Positions 10,904 to 19,475 of a DNA stretch of 39,344 bases are shown here, piece after piece. Location of the stretch: assembly GCA_032718475.1 (NCBI GenBank), contig JAUCBJ010006645.1:1-39344 (forward strand), given 5' to 3'. The position numbers and the translations under genes were made by a program. How positions within the stretch are numbered: position 1 is the first letter of the stretch; each line of letters starts with the position of its first letter. This DNA comes from Nemertoderma westbladi (lineage: Eukaryota; Xenacoelomorpha; Nemertodermatida; Nemertodermatidae). The notes beneath the pieces were generated by a model that was not told the DNA's origin, did no database searches, and saw only the letters and a list, made by a program, of their open reading frames with translations.

Positions 10904-11530
10904 TTCTCTCCTGTCATTTGCTCGAGACTTGAATTTACTTACCTGATCTTTAGGCATTTTATTGACATAATAAGATCTATCAGTGTCTTTCCCGCTATCT
11001 TCTCCTTGAGAAGTCTGGCTTTCGCCGTCGTCTGTATAACACACTGGTGTTACTTTTCTCCTAGAGACGGGTTTTTCACTTACCTTGTTTTCCGGTGTCT
11101 TCTCTCTAGACAGTTTCAGTAGCTGTAATTTCACTTCTCCATCTAGGAATGACATGAGATCAGCCATGGTAGGGTCTCGTCGTTGTTGTTCCATCATATA
11201 TAGTACTTTCTTATCCCAGCGTGTGCCTACCCCACCTTTCGGTAAAGTAGAAGCCACAGCTCCAATGACCATAGAACTTTGGTATTCATGAGACTTACCT
11301 AACCAATCTAATTGTCTACAGATCTCTTGAATCTCATCGGAAAACTCTATTATCCCACTGCTGATGAACTTTCTGGGCGCTACTAATTTTGCATATAAAT
11401 ACTTAGCGATATTATTCCTATTACCATACCTGATGTTTAGTGTGTCCCAAACTTGTGTCCCAAATGAGGAATCTAAGTTTCTCTCTGTTAGATAGTACAG
11501 AGTTCTGTATGCTATCTTTGTAATATTCAT
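10901..11530 (-). CDS. Gag capsid C-terminal segment (DUF1759-like, continued)
   Basis: This 209-codon frame ends in TAG at 10901-10903. The part below about 11466 carries the second half of the DUF1759/capsid-like region of BEL/Pao Gag: a VWDTLNIRYGN block followed by helices and a basic, Ser/Arg-rich tail. The part above 11466 overlaps the preceding Gag segment in another frame and is probably a shadow. The frame is the same as that of the pol segment, and only the TAG separates them. Compared with usual DUF1759 regions, about 20 residues between the first helices and the conserved Trp block seem to be missing or scrambled at the frame change. Confidence 0.75.
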   Translation of the reverse strand: MNITKIAYRTLYYLTERNLDSSFGTQVWDTLNIRYGNRNNIAKYLYAKLVAPRKFISSGIIEFSDEIQEICRQLDWLGKSHEYQSSMVIGAVASTLPKGGVGTRWDKKVLYMMEQQRRDPTMADLMSFLDGEVKLQLLKLSREKTPENKVSEKPVSRRKVTPVCYTDDGESQTSQGEDSGKDTDRSYYVNKMPKDQVSKFKSRANDRRE

Positions 11531-12329
11531 TGAAAGGTAACCATTTCATCTCATCTCCATTGAATTTGATGATCTCTCCCACCTTTACCGCTTGCCGGGC
11601 TTCGGTTCTAGCCATTTGACGCGTAAAACTTTCTTGGGCCATCGTGTTATTTAATATCGAATTATCGGTATATAAATTTCTCGGATTATGATCAGTTCTA
11701 TAGGGAATATCATTATCAACAGGTCTATAATTACCCTTAATAGGGTTCACTATAGGAGTTTCTACTTCGCTAGCAGTATATATGCGTGTAGGCTCCACAC
11801 CTTGCGCATGAGATACTTCAGACCTAACAGGTTGACACATTGTTACAGAGGGTGGCGGTATACCCTTTTGAGTATTTACTAATTTATCGCGTTCTAGCGC
11901 GATACTTTGCTGCACTTCTTGCAACTCTAGCCTACTTTCCCTTACTGTGCCCTTGAATTGCTGGACAGTCTCCTGCATCTGCCCGAGCAGGATATCCATC
12001 CCCCGCCGTCTCTCGTCCACCCATTCGACCGCCGAAGCGGGAGTCACCAACGTTGTAGCGGGCGGACGAGGGACAATGGGCGACAAATTATGAATACTTC
12101 GCTCGGGGTCCAGGACCTGAACTGTCCCCTGGGCAGTTCTACGGGGCACAGGTAGCTTAGTGCTATGCAGAGGGAATTTAGAGGTAGTTTCAGGGAGCAC
12201 AGGTGTGTCTATCACCGAAGGGGTGATTTCAAGAACAGGCCTAATTATTTCAGGCTCATCTACTATAGTAGGGAGTCTTTCTATTTTAATTATTTGGTCT
12301 GTGGGCTCTGTACTACCTAAGTTGGTGTT
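11421..12329 (-). CDS. Gag middle segment (coiled coil and start of DUF1759)
   Basis: A 302-codon open frame, offset by one base from the segments on both sides. It opens right after a stop at 12330-12332, overlaps the end of the 564-aa ORF by 13 nt, and has no ATG near its start, so it probably continued from the upstream ORF. It contains a Pro/Thr-rich part, a predicted coiled coil (LLGQMQETVQQF... LELQEVQQSI region) and, near its end, the FNGDEMKWLPFNEYY block typical of the DUF1759 N-terminus in BEL/Pao Gag. It stops at 11421-11423, shortly after the 13-bp tandem duplication that shifts the frame. No slippery heptamer is visible in the 13-nt overlap at 12317-12329. Confidence 0.75.
   Translation of the reverse strand, partial: NTNLGSTEPTDQIIKIERLPTIVDEPEIIRPVLEITPSVIDTPVLPETTSKFPLHSTKLPVPRRTAQGTVQVLDPERSIHNLSPIVPRPPATTLVTPASAVEWVDERRRGMDILLGQMQETVQQFKGTVRESRLELQEVQQSIALERDKLVNTQKGIPPPSVTMCQPVRSEVSHAQGVEPTRIYTASEVETPIVNPIKGNYRPVDNDIPYRTDHNPRNLYTDNSILNNTMAQESFTRQMARTEARQAVKVGEIIKFNGDEMKWLPFNEYYKDSIQNSVLSNREKLRFLIWDTSLGHTKHQVW
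11441..11466. repeat. 13-bp tandem duplication at a Gag frame change
   Basis: TGTGTCCCAAA occurs at 11441-11451 and again at 11454-11464, a 13-bp period. It lies exactly where the Gag reading frame changes from the middle to the C-terminal segment, and 13 is one more than a multiple of three, so the duplication accounts for the shift. Confidence 0.85.
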
Positions 12330-14011
12330 CTAACAGCTGGAGGCAAATCAGGCAATTTCTGACGGTGGAATGTTCTTTTACGTCTACTTAGACGAGATCT
12401 ATTTCCTTTGCCTTCAGTATCGGTGGTATCACCTTCCTCAGATGATGTATATCCCTGTCGTTTGGGAGTAGATCGATTCATCATCTGCATATTACTAGCT
12501 GTTAACTGTTTATTTATGCAGTCTTGATTCTCCTGAATGTTTTCCAATTCTAATTGGGTGGTTTCTTCAGTCGCTCTCCGTTCGGCTTCTGCCACTGCCT
12601 CTGCTGTTGCCAGTGCCGCTTTTCTTTCCGCTTCGGCCTCTGCCACTGCCGATGCCGCTTTCCTTTCCGCTTCGGCCTCTGCCACTGCCACTGCCACTGC
12701 CACCTTTCTTTCCGCTTCTGCCGCTGCCACTGCTGCTGCCACTGCCGCTTTTCTTTCAGCTTCTGCCGCTGCCACTGCTGCTGCCGCTTTTCTTTCCGCT
12801 TCTGCCTCTGCCACTGCTGCTGCCACTGCCGCTGTCTTTCTATCTTCTATACGTTTTTTCTTTACTTGTTCTTCTTGGTCTCTAGCGATGCGGAGTTGTT
12901 CATCGAATTTAGCTTGGTTCGCCGCTAACCTATCCACATCAATTGCATCCAACACACGCTGGGCTCCTTCACTATTAGGGCTAAGTCCCTCTAACCTTCT
13001 CCTCAACTCGTCATCACCTAAAAAACGTTGATAGTCTGACAGATAGATGTCAATGGCATCCCTCTTATGCGGTTTCTCTGCCGTCGCTTCACTTTCCACT
13101 TGGGAAAAAGTAGCGTCTGTTGATTCTCCATGGGTTGATCGCTCCTCCAGCTGAGCTTTCCATTGAGCTGTTCCTTGAACCTGGAGATTCACCCTTTGAA
13201 ACCAAGTCTTTACGGCGACTTGCAACGACGTGTCTTGTCTTCGTTTAGAAGCCTCCTCAAAGGCCGATAATATTAGCCTGATTCGTAGAATTCTTTCTCT
13301 CACTTGATAAAGCAGTTGTCCCTGCTCTTGAGGTCCTTGTGGTTGCTGAAACAGTTGTCCTTTTACTCGCTCCATAGAGCTGAAGAATCCCTGTGCGTAT
13401 CCGGCTGCGGACCTCTTCCACACAGCGGGATCGATGGTTTCCTTGGCTACTCCCATCCGGTGTATGTCTTCCCAGGCAGCTTCTGATAAATCAAACGGGA
13501 GTCCGGGTCCGGGGAAGTTCCATTGCGACTCGACCATGGACTTCAGTTCTTCCCTTGTGTATCCAGCATAACTATCTCTAGTTGAACGCTGGCTTCTCGC
13601 CCAATCGATCTGGTGTTCTTCCACAGCGATCAATAACCTAGTGAGTACGGCTGCAGGAAGGATGAGAAGGGGATCTGAATAAGCCTCATCCGTCATCCTT
13701 GCTCCGCGTTCGGGTGTCAGTTCTACCGTATCTTCACTACTGGAGCTGTCGGGCCGCTGAGAAATAAGTTCTTGGCTCGCGGGTTGTTGCTGTTCCGCTG
13801 CTTCTTGGTCCCGCTTGACCTGAGCTCGAGTGCCTATGATAGACCTACGATGTTGGACCAGCCTAGGTTCTTTTATTACTACTGGAGGGATGACTTTCCT
13901 CACAGTGGGAGGTGAACTGAACTTACGACTAGAAGGTTCTACGCTTCTATCTGAGTCGCAGATAGTTACATCTAATAAACTGTCTGACAGGTTCTGCTTA
14001 GTATCAGACAT
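12317..14011 (-). CDS. 564-aa ORF upstream of Gag capsid, unknown family
   Basis: An intact ORF with a good ATG at 14011, the first long ORF of the retrotransposon transcript. I do not recognise it. The N-terminal 110 residues are Ser/Pro/Gln-rich. Residues of about 120-390 look helical and globular (Trp-containing, with an EELKSMVESQW block and an LEGLSPNSEGAQRVLDAID block). Residues of about 392-480 are an Ala/Glu/Arg/Lys repeat built on AEAEAERKAA, encoded by an imperfect tandem repeat and likely to form a long helix or coiled coil. The C-terminus is Ser/Thr/Arg-rich. It ends at TAG 12317-12319, and the next Gag frame opens only 13 nt earlier, so it may be an N-terminal extension of Gag. 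Typical BEL/Pao Gag proteins lack such an extension. Shadow ORFs on the plus strand follow the repeat and are not genes. Confidence 0.7.
   Translation of the reverse strand: MSDTKQNLSDSLLDVTICDSDRSVEPSSRKFSSPPTVRKVIPPVVIKEPRLVQHRRSIIGTRAQVKRDQEAAEQQQPASQELISQRPDSSSSEDTVELTPERGARMTDEAYSDPLLILPAAVLTRLLIAVEEHQIDWARSQRSTRDSYAGYTREELKSMVESQWNFPGPGLPFDLSEAAWEDIHRMGVAKETIDPAVWKRSAAGYAQGFFSSMERVKGQLFQQPQGPQEQGQLLYQVRERILRIRLILSAFEEASKRRQDTSLQVAVKTWFQRVNLQVQGTAQWKAQLEERSTHGESTDATFSQVESEATAEKPHKRDAIDIYLSDYQRFLGDDELRRRLEGLSPNSEGAQRVLDAIDVDRLAANQAKFDEQLRIARDQEEQVKKKRIEDRKTAAVAAAVAEAEAERKAAAAVAAAEAERKAAVAAAVAAAEAERKVAVAVAVAEAEAERKAASAVAEAEAERKAALATAEAVAEAERRATEETTQLELENIQENQDCINKQLTASNMQMMNRSTPKRQGYTSSEEGDTTDTEGKGNRSRLSRRKRTFHRQKLPDLPPAVRTPT
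12571..12840. repeat. Imperfect coding repeat (Ala/Glu-rich)
   Basis: Plus-strand blocks such as GCCACTGCCGCTTTTCTTTC recur with variable spacing through this stretch. On the coding (minus) strand they give AEAEAERKAA-type units. The unit length changes in multiples of three, keeping the frame open, which suggests that length variants have been tolerated in the protein. Confidence 0.85.
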
Positions 14012-14143
14012 GTTTATGTATACAGTTGAATGTCTACTGCTGTATTACAGTCTGAGCAAGTCTGGTAACTCAGTATTAACTGATAGCCTAGTAATTAATT
14101 ACCGGTACTGCTACTCAGTGTAGCGTGATATATAATATATTAG

Positions 14144-14370
14144 AATACCGGTATGCTTATAGTATATATAACTATTATTACAGACTAGGTTTATCACAGA
14201 ATACCGGTATAATTTTAGCACAAATATATACAAATGTATAATAGGCCTATCGGAATACCGGTATACAGCTTACAGTTTGTAGTATATATAATTCTGGACT
14301 AGAATTAATTACAAGTACCGGTATAATTTCAGCCTAAATTTATTGAAATAAAGATAATAGGCCTATCGTA
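14144..14370. repeat. Diverged tandem repeat, about 110-117 bp, two units
   Basis: Units at 14144-14253 and 14254-14370 each contain two ACCGGTAT sites, an AGTATATATA block and an ATAGGCCTATCG block in the same order. They are diverged, with small indels. Confidence 0.75.
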
Positions 14371-15311
14371 AATACCGGTATATCAATTATTTTAAATAAT
14401 TGAATTTCTAAATTTTTGGGTTACTTGGTTACTTTACTTACTTTATTACCGCTATTTGAGCAGTAGACCAACTGATATGGAGACCTAATGGTTGTATGGT
14501 AGGCCTACTATTTATAAATCGTTAGATTTGATTTATAATATATATATACCCGTTTTAATGGGTTTTGTCAATGTTTGAAATAAATGTTATTATTTCTGGG
14601 GGGTAATCACTACACAAAGCGGTGCGCTTTTAGTGAAGTGTTACTTATAGGACACTAAAACAAATAATTCTAATTTACCTAAGTTACTTAATACTACAAA
14701 TTACGTACAATTCGGGTGAGATTACAATCTCTAAATAAACACAAAAATTTACAAAAAACACAAAATACTAATTTTTAGGGTAATTTTACAAGAAGTCTAC
14801 AAACCAGCCTAACAAAGGGTTAGAAATCTGGTTATTACAACGGACAGGGTACTACGGTATTTGAAATAATAAGTAGTAGTAAATACACTGCGTTGTCCAG
14901 ATAGGAAAATACCACCGCCTGACGACCTATAGCCGTATCGCTATAGGTTCTACGTTATGTATCACGGAGTGTTCCTACCTAGAAGTTAATAGAGCTAATC
15001 GAACGTGCCTATCAACCACTTTACAACACAAATATAATGCCTACTAATTACTTTCGGAAAGCACTGTACACTAAACCCTAAATTAGGTACGAGTACTTGT
15101 ATAACATATAATCTGTAGTTAAATATACTTGAACAGCTAAAAGAACCACGGCATCTGCTGGAGTGACCGATGCACAAAATCACCAGTCTTTACCTACGCC
15201 AAGCAGCCCGTGTAGTACCGGGGTTAATTTAACTATAGCGGTATGTATAACAAACACAATTATTGTAGGAACAAACTTGGGGAATGAATGTTGCGGATAA
15301 TCGCATAAACT

Positions 15312-15889
15312 CTGAATAATAAATATTACGCTACGCGTACAAACTACTCAAACAAAATGCAGACCGAACACTGACAGACTACTATCAAGCCTAAACAAAC
15401 TACGGTATATGCAGACTCCGAAATAATTAGGTAGTATGCGTTCTAACCCAGTAGTACGACTTATTCTTTAGTTGGGGGTTTACCTTACAGCATTCGCTGC
15501 CCCTACTTCCTAACCGTTCTTTATCGGACAAGTGATCTACACACGCTGCAATCCGTTCAGACCTAATAACAGCCAGACAACTATCCAGCCTACAAATTAT
15601 CTAAATAAATATTATACGCTACCCGTACAGACTTACACAAACAAAGTACAGACTCAACGATGGCAGACTACTCTCAAGCCTAAATAAACTACAGGACATG
15701 CAGACTCCGAAATAATTAGGTAGTATGCGTTCTAACCCAGTAGTACGACTTATTCTTTAGTTGGGGGTTTACCTTACAGCATTCGCTGCCCCTACTTCCT
15801 AACCGTTCTTTATCGGACAGGTGATCTACATACACTGCAATCCGTTCAGACCTAACAGCAATCAGACAACAGTTCAACCTACATATTGT
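15312..15889. repeat. 289-bp tandem duplication
   Basis: The two units are approximately 15312-15600 and 15601-15889. A core of well over 100 bp, beginning CAGACTCCGAAATAATTAGG, is nearly identical (offset 289), while the edges are more diverged. It is inside the leader of the LTR element. Confidence 0.88.
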
Positions 15890-16072
15890 CTGCACAATCT
15901 GATCAGGCTTACACACCTTCTGTTCAATACTGACCTACAAATAAATAAAACTGACAGAAATAGGCCTAAGTAAAATCCCAATAAAAACCAGGGCGGCCGT
16001 TCCCTGATTAAGTATTAAGACCTACCGGTATACAACAATCAAATCGAATAATACTAATGTACTTATACGGGA

Positions 16073-16196
16073 AGTACCGGTTAGGACAGTTAGGCCTACG
16101 GACCTACAGAAGTACCGGTTCTGGCAGTTGGACCTACGGGCCTACAGCAGTACAGGTTCTTGCAGTTGGGCCTACTGACCTACAGAAGTACCGGTT
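16073..16196. repeat. 38-bp tandem repeat, three units plus a partial
   Basis: AGTACCGGTT recurs at 16073, 16111, 16149 (as AGTACAGGTT) and 16187, exactly 38 bp apart. Each unit also has a GGCAGTTGG-like and a CCTAC block. It lies about 70 bp inside the 5' LTR border. Confidence 0.88.
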
Positions 16197-16264
16197 CAAG
16201 TTTACCGGTTGACCGGTATTTTCAACTTTATTGCTTACTGCAATAAAGAAGCTATATCCTTTAA

Positions 16265-17470
16265 TGTTCGCGCTTTCAGACCTTTGGCAGTTTAATCCGC
16301 CAAATTAAGATTGTCTTCTAGATATTAAATCGCTTTTTAGCCTATGACAAGTATTTGATTCACTACACTAGTCGAAACCAATCTGTGCGCGATCATTCAC
16401 CCGCTGGATATTCCCGGGAGATTGGGTTCGACGGTTTAATTTTATTGCTATGTAAGCCTAATGTATTATTCGACTGACAGTATTATATAATCTCTGACAA
16501 TATTATTCACCTTCGGGAATATTAACAGTTCCTTTAGGACGTGGCGCTTTATCTATATAAACAGAGTTATGACTTAAACTACTCACAACGATATGGCTTA
16601 ATTATAATTCACATATATGGCGCATTCTTTAGGAAATGCTTCTTTAACAGACTCACTCATACACAATGCTGCACAATACTGCACACTAATCTGCCAATCT
16701 TCACTGATTTTAGTCACATATAAAAGGAACACAGACTGACTCATGTAGGGTCTATCAAATAACATTAGATTCACTTCAAACCACTTTAACATAAGTCACA
16801 ATCATTATTGGTAACCTTTCTCTCTTACCTTCGGTATATCAAGAATATTGGGTTTCGGGGTTATTTCTCGTTATTCCAATATAATAATTCATCAACAAAT
16901 ATAATGAATAACCGACAACAAATAGCAGTATACAGTATCGATTGAGCAGGTAATTTTAGCAGTTTCAGCAGTTATACGTCAGTTATTAAAAGCCGTGTGG
17001 TACGGTGTGTCAAATGCGTTAAAGGATATATGTCCTTATAATTAAACCTACTAGTGTTGAGCTAAAAAGCAGAAAGCATAAAACACTACAAAGCCGTTCT
17101 TTCGTGGCTTTGAAAAACTCGTGACTACTACTCTATACGAGGATACCAACTACCCTTATTCCACGAAGCTCCCGTTCAACACAGAGAAAGAGCAGTGAGA
17201 TAGGAAAATTTCAGTTCAGTAGCTCTGTGATAGGTCAAAATCAAGGCTAACTCAAATTCTATTGGGAGATACAAAAACAAGGCTATGACGCAACCTTCCT
17301 AGGCTGGTTGGCTGATTAAACAGAGCCCAGATACCTGCGTACAGCAAATCAGCCAATAAGCTGGTAGCTTGCACTATTTTAGCTATAGATCCCCTTGAGA
17401 GTATTCTAGCGACCGGGGGGGAACTGGCCAACAAGGCAAACGAATCAGTTATCCCACAAAAGCTTTTACA
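16265..17470 (-). repeat. 5' LTR of BEL/Pao element
   Basis: A 1,206-bp LTR, the partner of 1631-2835 with two differences. On the minus strand it starts at 17470 with TGTAAAAGC and ends at 16265 with GCGAACA. It should carry the promoter for the element transcript. A minus-strand AATAAA lies at 16446-16441. Confidence 0.97.
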
Positions 17471-18204
17471 GTCGTACCAATATTATTCGTACGTAATGGA
17501 TAGCTTAAAGGCAACTTAAAATAAACAAGATCTAATACGACCAACTTATCATCATTTCACGAAGGATTGGATGACCAAAAGTACTTTTTGTGAAAAGGAT
17601 TAAATTATTGAATAACCGATCATATAGATATAGAGATATATTAACCTGGCCCCGCATGTGTCGATTATATAATAATGTAATATATTTTGTAATATACTTC
17701 CAATAAAATAAATTATTTTATATATATTTATTGTATATTTTATTACTTTGAATTTCTTAACTATGTTTGACATCACTCGTTGCCGTTCGCTCGGAAAATT
17801 ATACTTCTCGGGACCCGTTTGTTCATACCGGGTACTGTATTATACTAGTGAAAAAAATTAAATTTGAAAAAAATTTATAATTGTTTTCTTGTGAAAATGG
17901 CTATTATCACGAGTTTTTTTGTTCTCAAACAAATATTTTACTTTCTGTCAGTAAGATGGTAGCTAGTAATTTTGATTTTGTGTTAGCTAGTACTTTTTAT
18001 ACGATATTAAAAAAATAAAACTTATTTAGAACACCAAACACAACTGTGTGTTTGTGTGTTATAAGGTCTAGATTTAAAATACTGCAGTTCTAAGAGGTCT
18101 ACTAATCATTTAAAATGACAATTTATTTTTAATAAGGGTTGTATGTATGTATGATTCCTGAACTATTTTTTTTTCAGAAAATGTTCTAGAACAAAAAAAT
18201 GTGT

Positions 18205-18412
18205 CCTATAACAAAAATATTTGTCAAAATTGTTAGTTAACACGTGTTCTGTAACATTTATAAAAAAAAGTTGAAAAAACTAGCTAGTGTAAATAATAAA
18301 ACATGTTTCCTATAACAAAAATATTTATCAAAATTGATAGCTAGCACATCTTCTATAACATTTATAAAAATAAAAATAAATCTTTGGAATACTAGCTAGT
18401 ATAAAAAATCTG
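18205..18412. repeat. 104-bp direct repeat, two diverged units
   Basis: CCTATAACAAAAATATTT starts at 18205 and again at 18309. Both units continue with TCAAAATTG, TAACATTTATAAAAA and CTAGCTAGT in order. Related AGAAC/TTCT-rich sequence appears near 360-480. Confidence 0.75.
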
Positions 18413-19037
18413 GTCAATGGGTACCCAAGGTGTACCAATGCCACGATTACCATGTCACATTCTTACGAAAGCTTTGTACTACTTGAATATTGGGAAAATC
18501 CAGTTTAGCTACTCCCATCGCAGTTCCACCTTGCGTAGCAGCGTTTTAAATAAATATTTTTTTAGTACAATCAATAATTATTAGCTAGTATAATCTCATA
18601 ATAAAATTATGTTTGAAGTATATTACCTCGAAAAATCAGGATTATACGGATATAATACTGGTTTGTTGCCCCAGTAACGTGTAAACAAAAAGCGAGAATT
18701 AATGGTAAACAGTAGTAATAAGTGAGAGTAAAGATTTATTTACTATTTTTTAAAGGCATGAATAATTACGTAACGCTACGTGTAAGCCTTAAATAGACAG
18801 ACACGATAAGGATACTGTTCATTATAAATTAATATTAAATTGAAATAATTGCAATTCCGGTAATATTCAGTAGGCACTAAAAAGACCTGAAATAAATTAG
18901 CTTGAAAATCCCAATAACTTAGAGATTATAGGATTATCACTAGATTTAATGAATGGTACATTAACATTAACATAAATGAAAATGAAAATAATACATTCTG
19001 GAATACGGTTATTGAAGTTGTTTCCATGTCATTGATT

Positions 19038-19095
19038 ACTTTGCGGCGTTCCATCCTATAGGCCGCAACGCTGCAAAGTAGTACTTTGCAGCGTT
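19038..19095. repeat. Clustered inverted repeats with a 13-bp perfect hairpin
   Basis: AACGCTGCAAAGT (19067-19079) is followed after three bases by its exact complement ACTTTGCAGCGTT (19083-19095). A near copy, ACTTTGCGGCGTT, lies upstream from about 19038, giving three alternating half sites. It is about 380 bp upstream of the 628-aa ORF. Confidence 0.85.
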
Positions 19096-19158
19096 TCGAG
19101 TAATTCACCAGAACGCTGTTAAGTTGACATAATGTAACAAAATATATACAGGTATTGC

Positions 19159-19196
19159 ATGACCTACTACTACAGTACATTATCATAGTAGGTCAT
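19159..19196. repeat. 11-bp perfect inverted repeat
   Basis: ATGACCTACTA (19159-19169) pairs with TAGTAGGTCAT (19186-19196) across a 16-bp spacer. Each arm contains an AGGTCA-like half site (TAGGTCA), the kind of motif bound by nuclear receptors, here in everted orientation. Function is not shown. Confidence 0.7.
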
Positions 19197-19475
19197 AGGT
19201 ACTGATTGCATTGTAGCACAGCTGCTTCAGTTACAGAAATAACAGATTTCTAGAATAAGTAATATTGTGAATAAAAGTTACAAAACTAGGTACAATGGAA
19301 TATTAATGTTATCATAAAGTAATGTAACTTACATACGCCAAAATAATCTAATGTAACCACTAAAATCGACAGGTGCTGAAACTGATTTGTATGCGAACTG
19401 GCCTATTCATCCTATACAAGTGTCATATATCTACGATAACTAACAGTAAGTTCTATAATATAATATATTGCCAAA

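Larger units (their letters stand above)
14012..16264 (-). other. Repeat-rich leader of BEL/Pao element
   Basis: This 2.25-kb stretch lies between the 5' LTR and the first ORF. It is AT-rich, has no ORF in the sense direction longer than about 65 codons, and holds three separate tandem repeats (14144-14370, 15312-15889, 16073-16196) plus many ACCGGT and AGGCCT palindromes. No TGG-initiated primer-binding site follows the LTR end: the minus strand continues TTAAAGGATATAGC. The leader would be expected to hold packaging signals or be spliced; the sequence does not show which. Confidence 0.7.
1631..17470 (-). mobile_element. Complete BEL/Pao LTR retrotransposon
   Basis: A 15,840-bp element lies in minus orientation. 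Direct LTRs (1631-2835 and 16265-17470) begin TG and end CA, and are flanked by the 5-bp duplication GTCGT at 1626-1630 and 17471-17475. Reading down the minus strand: 5' LTR, a 2.25-kb leader, a 564-aa ORF, a capsid-like region, zinc knuckles, aspartic protease, reverse transcriptase, RNase H, integrase with a C-terminal DUF5641-like region, a 3-kb 3' tail, a polypurine tract and the 3' LTR. The order PR-RT-RH-IN and the Pao-type RT and protease motifs place it in BEL/Pao. The coding track is interrupted by a frame change near 12317-12329, a 13-bp tandem duplication with a frame change at 11441-11466, and in-frame TAG codons at 10901-10903 and 7322-7324. I see no TGG-starting tRNA primer site next to the 5' LTR. 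Confidence 0.95.
17471..19475. other. AT-rich intergenic DNA upstream of the 628-aa ORF
   Basis: After the right target duplication (17471-17475) the DNA is AT-rich with repeated AGCTAGTA blocks (17940-18600), a 104-bp direct repeat (18205-18412) and clustered inverted repeats (19038-19196). Short ORFs here, including one on the minus strand at 18926-19186, have no coding support. A TA-rich TATAATATAATATA stretch at about 19454-19468 lies too near the ORF start to be a clear TATA box. Confidence 0.5.

Noticed and set aside
12537-13031. Plus-strand ORFs of 92-164 codons rich in Ala/Ser, Cys/His or Pro/Leu
   Set aside because: They are antisense shadows of the Ala/Glu repeat in the minus-strand 564-aa ORF.
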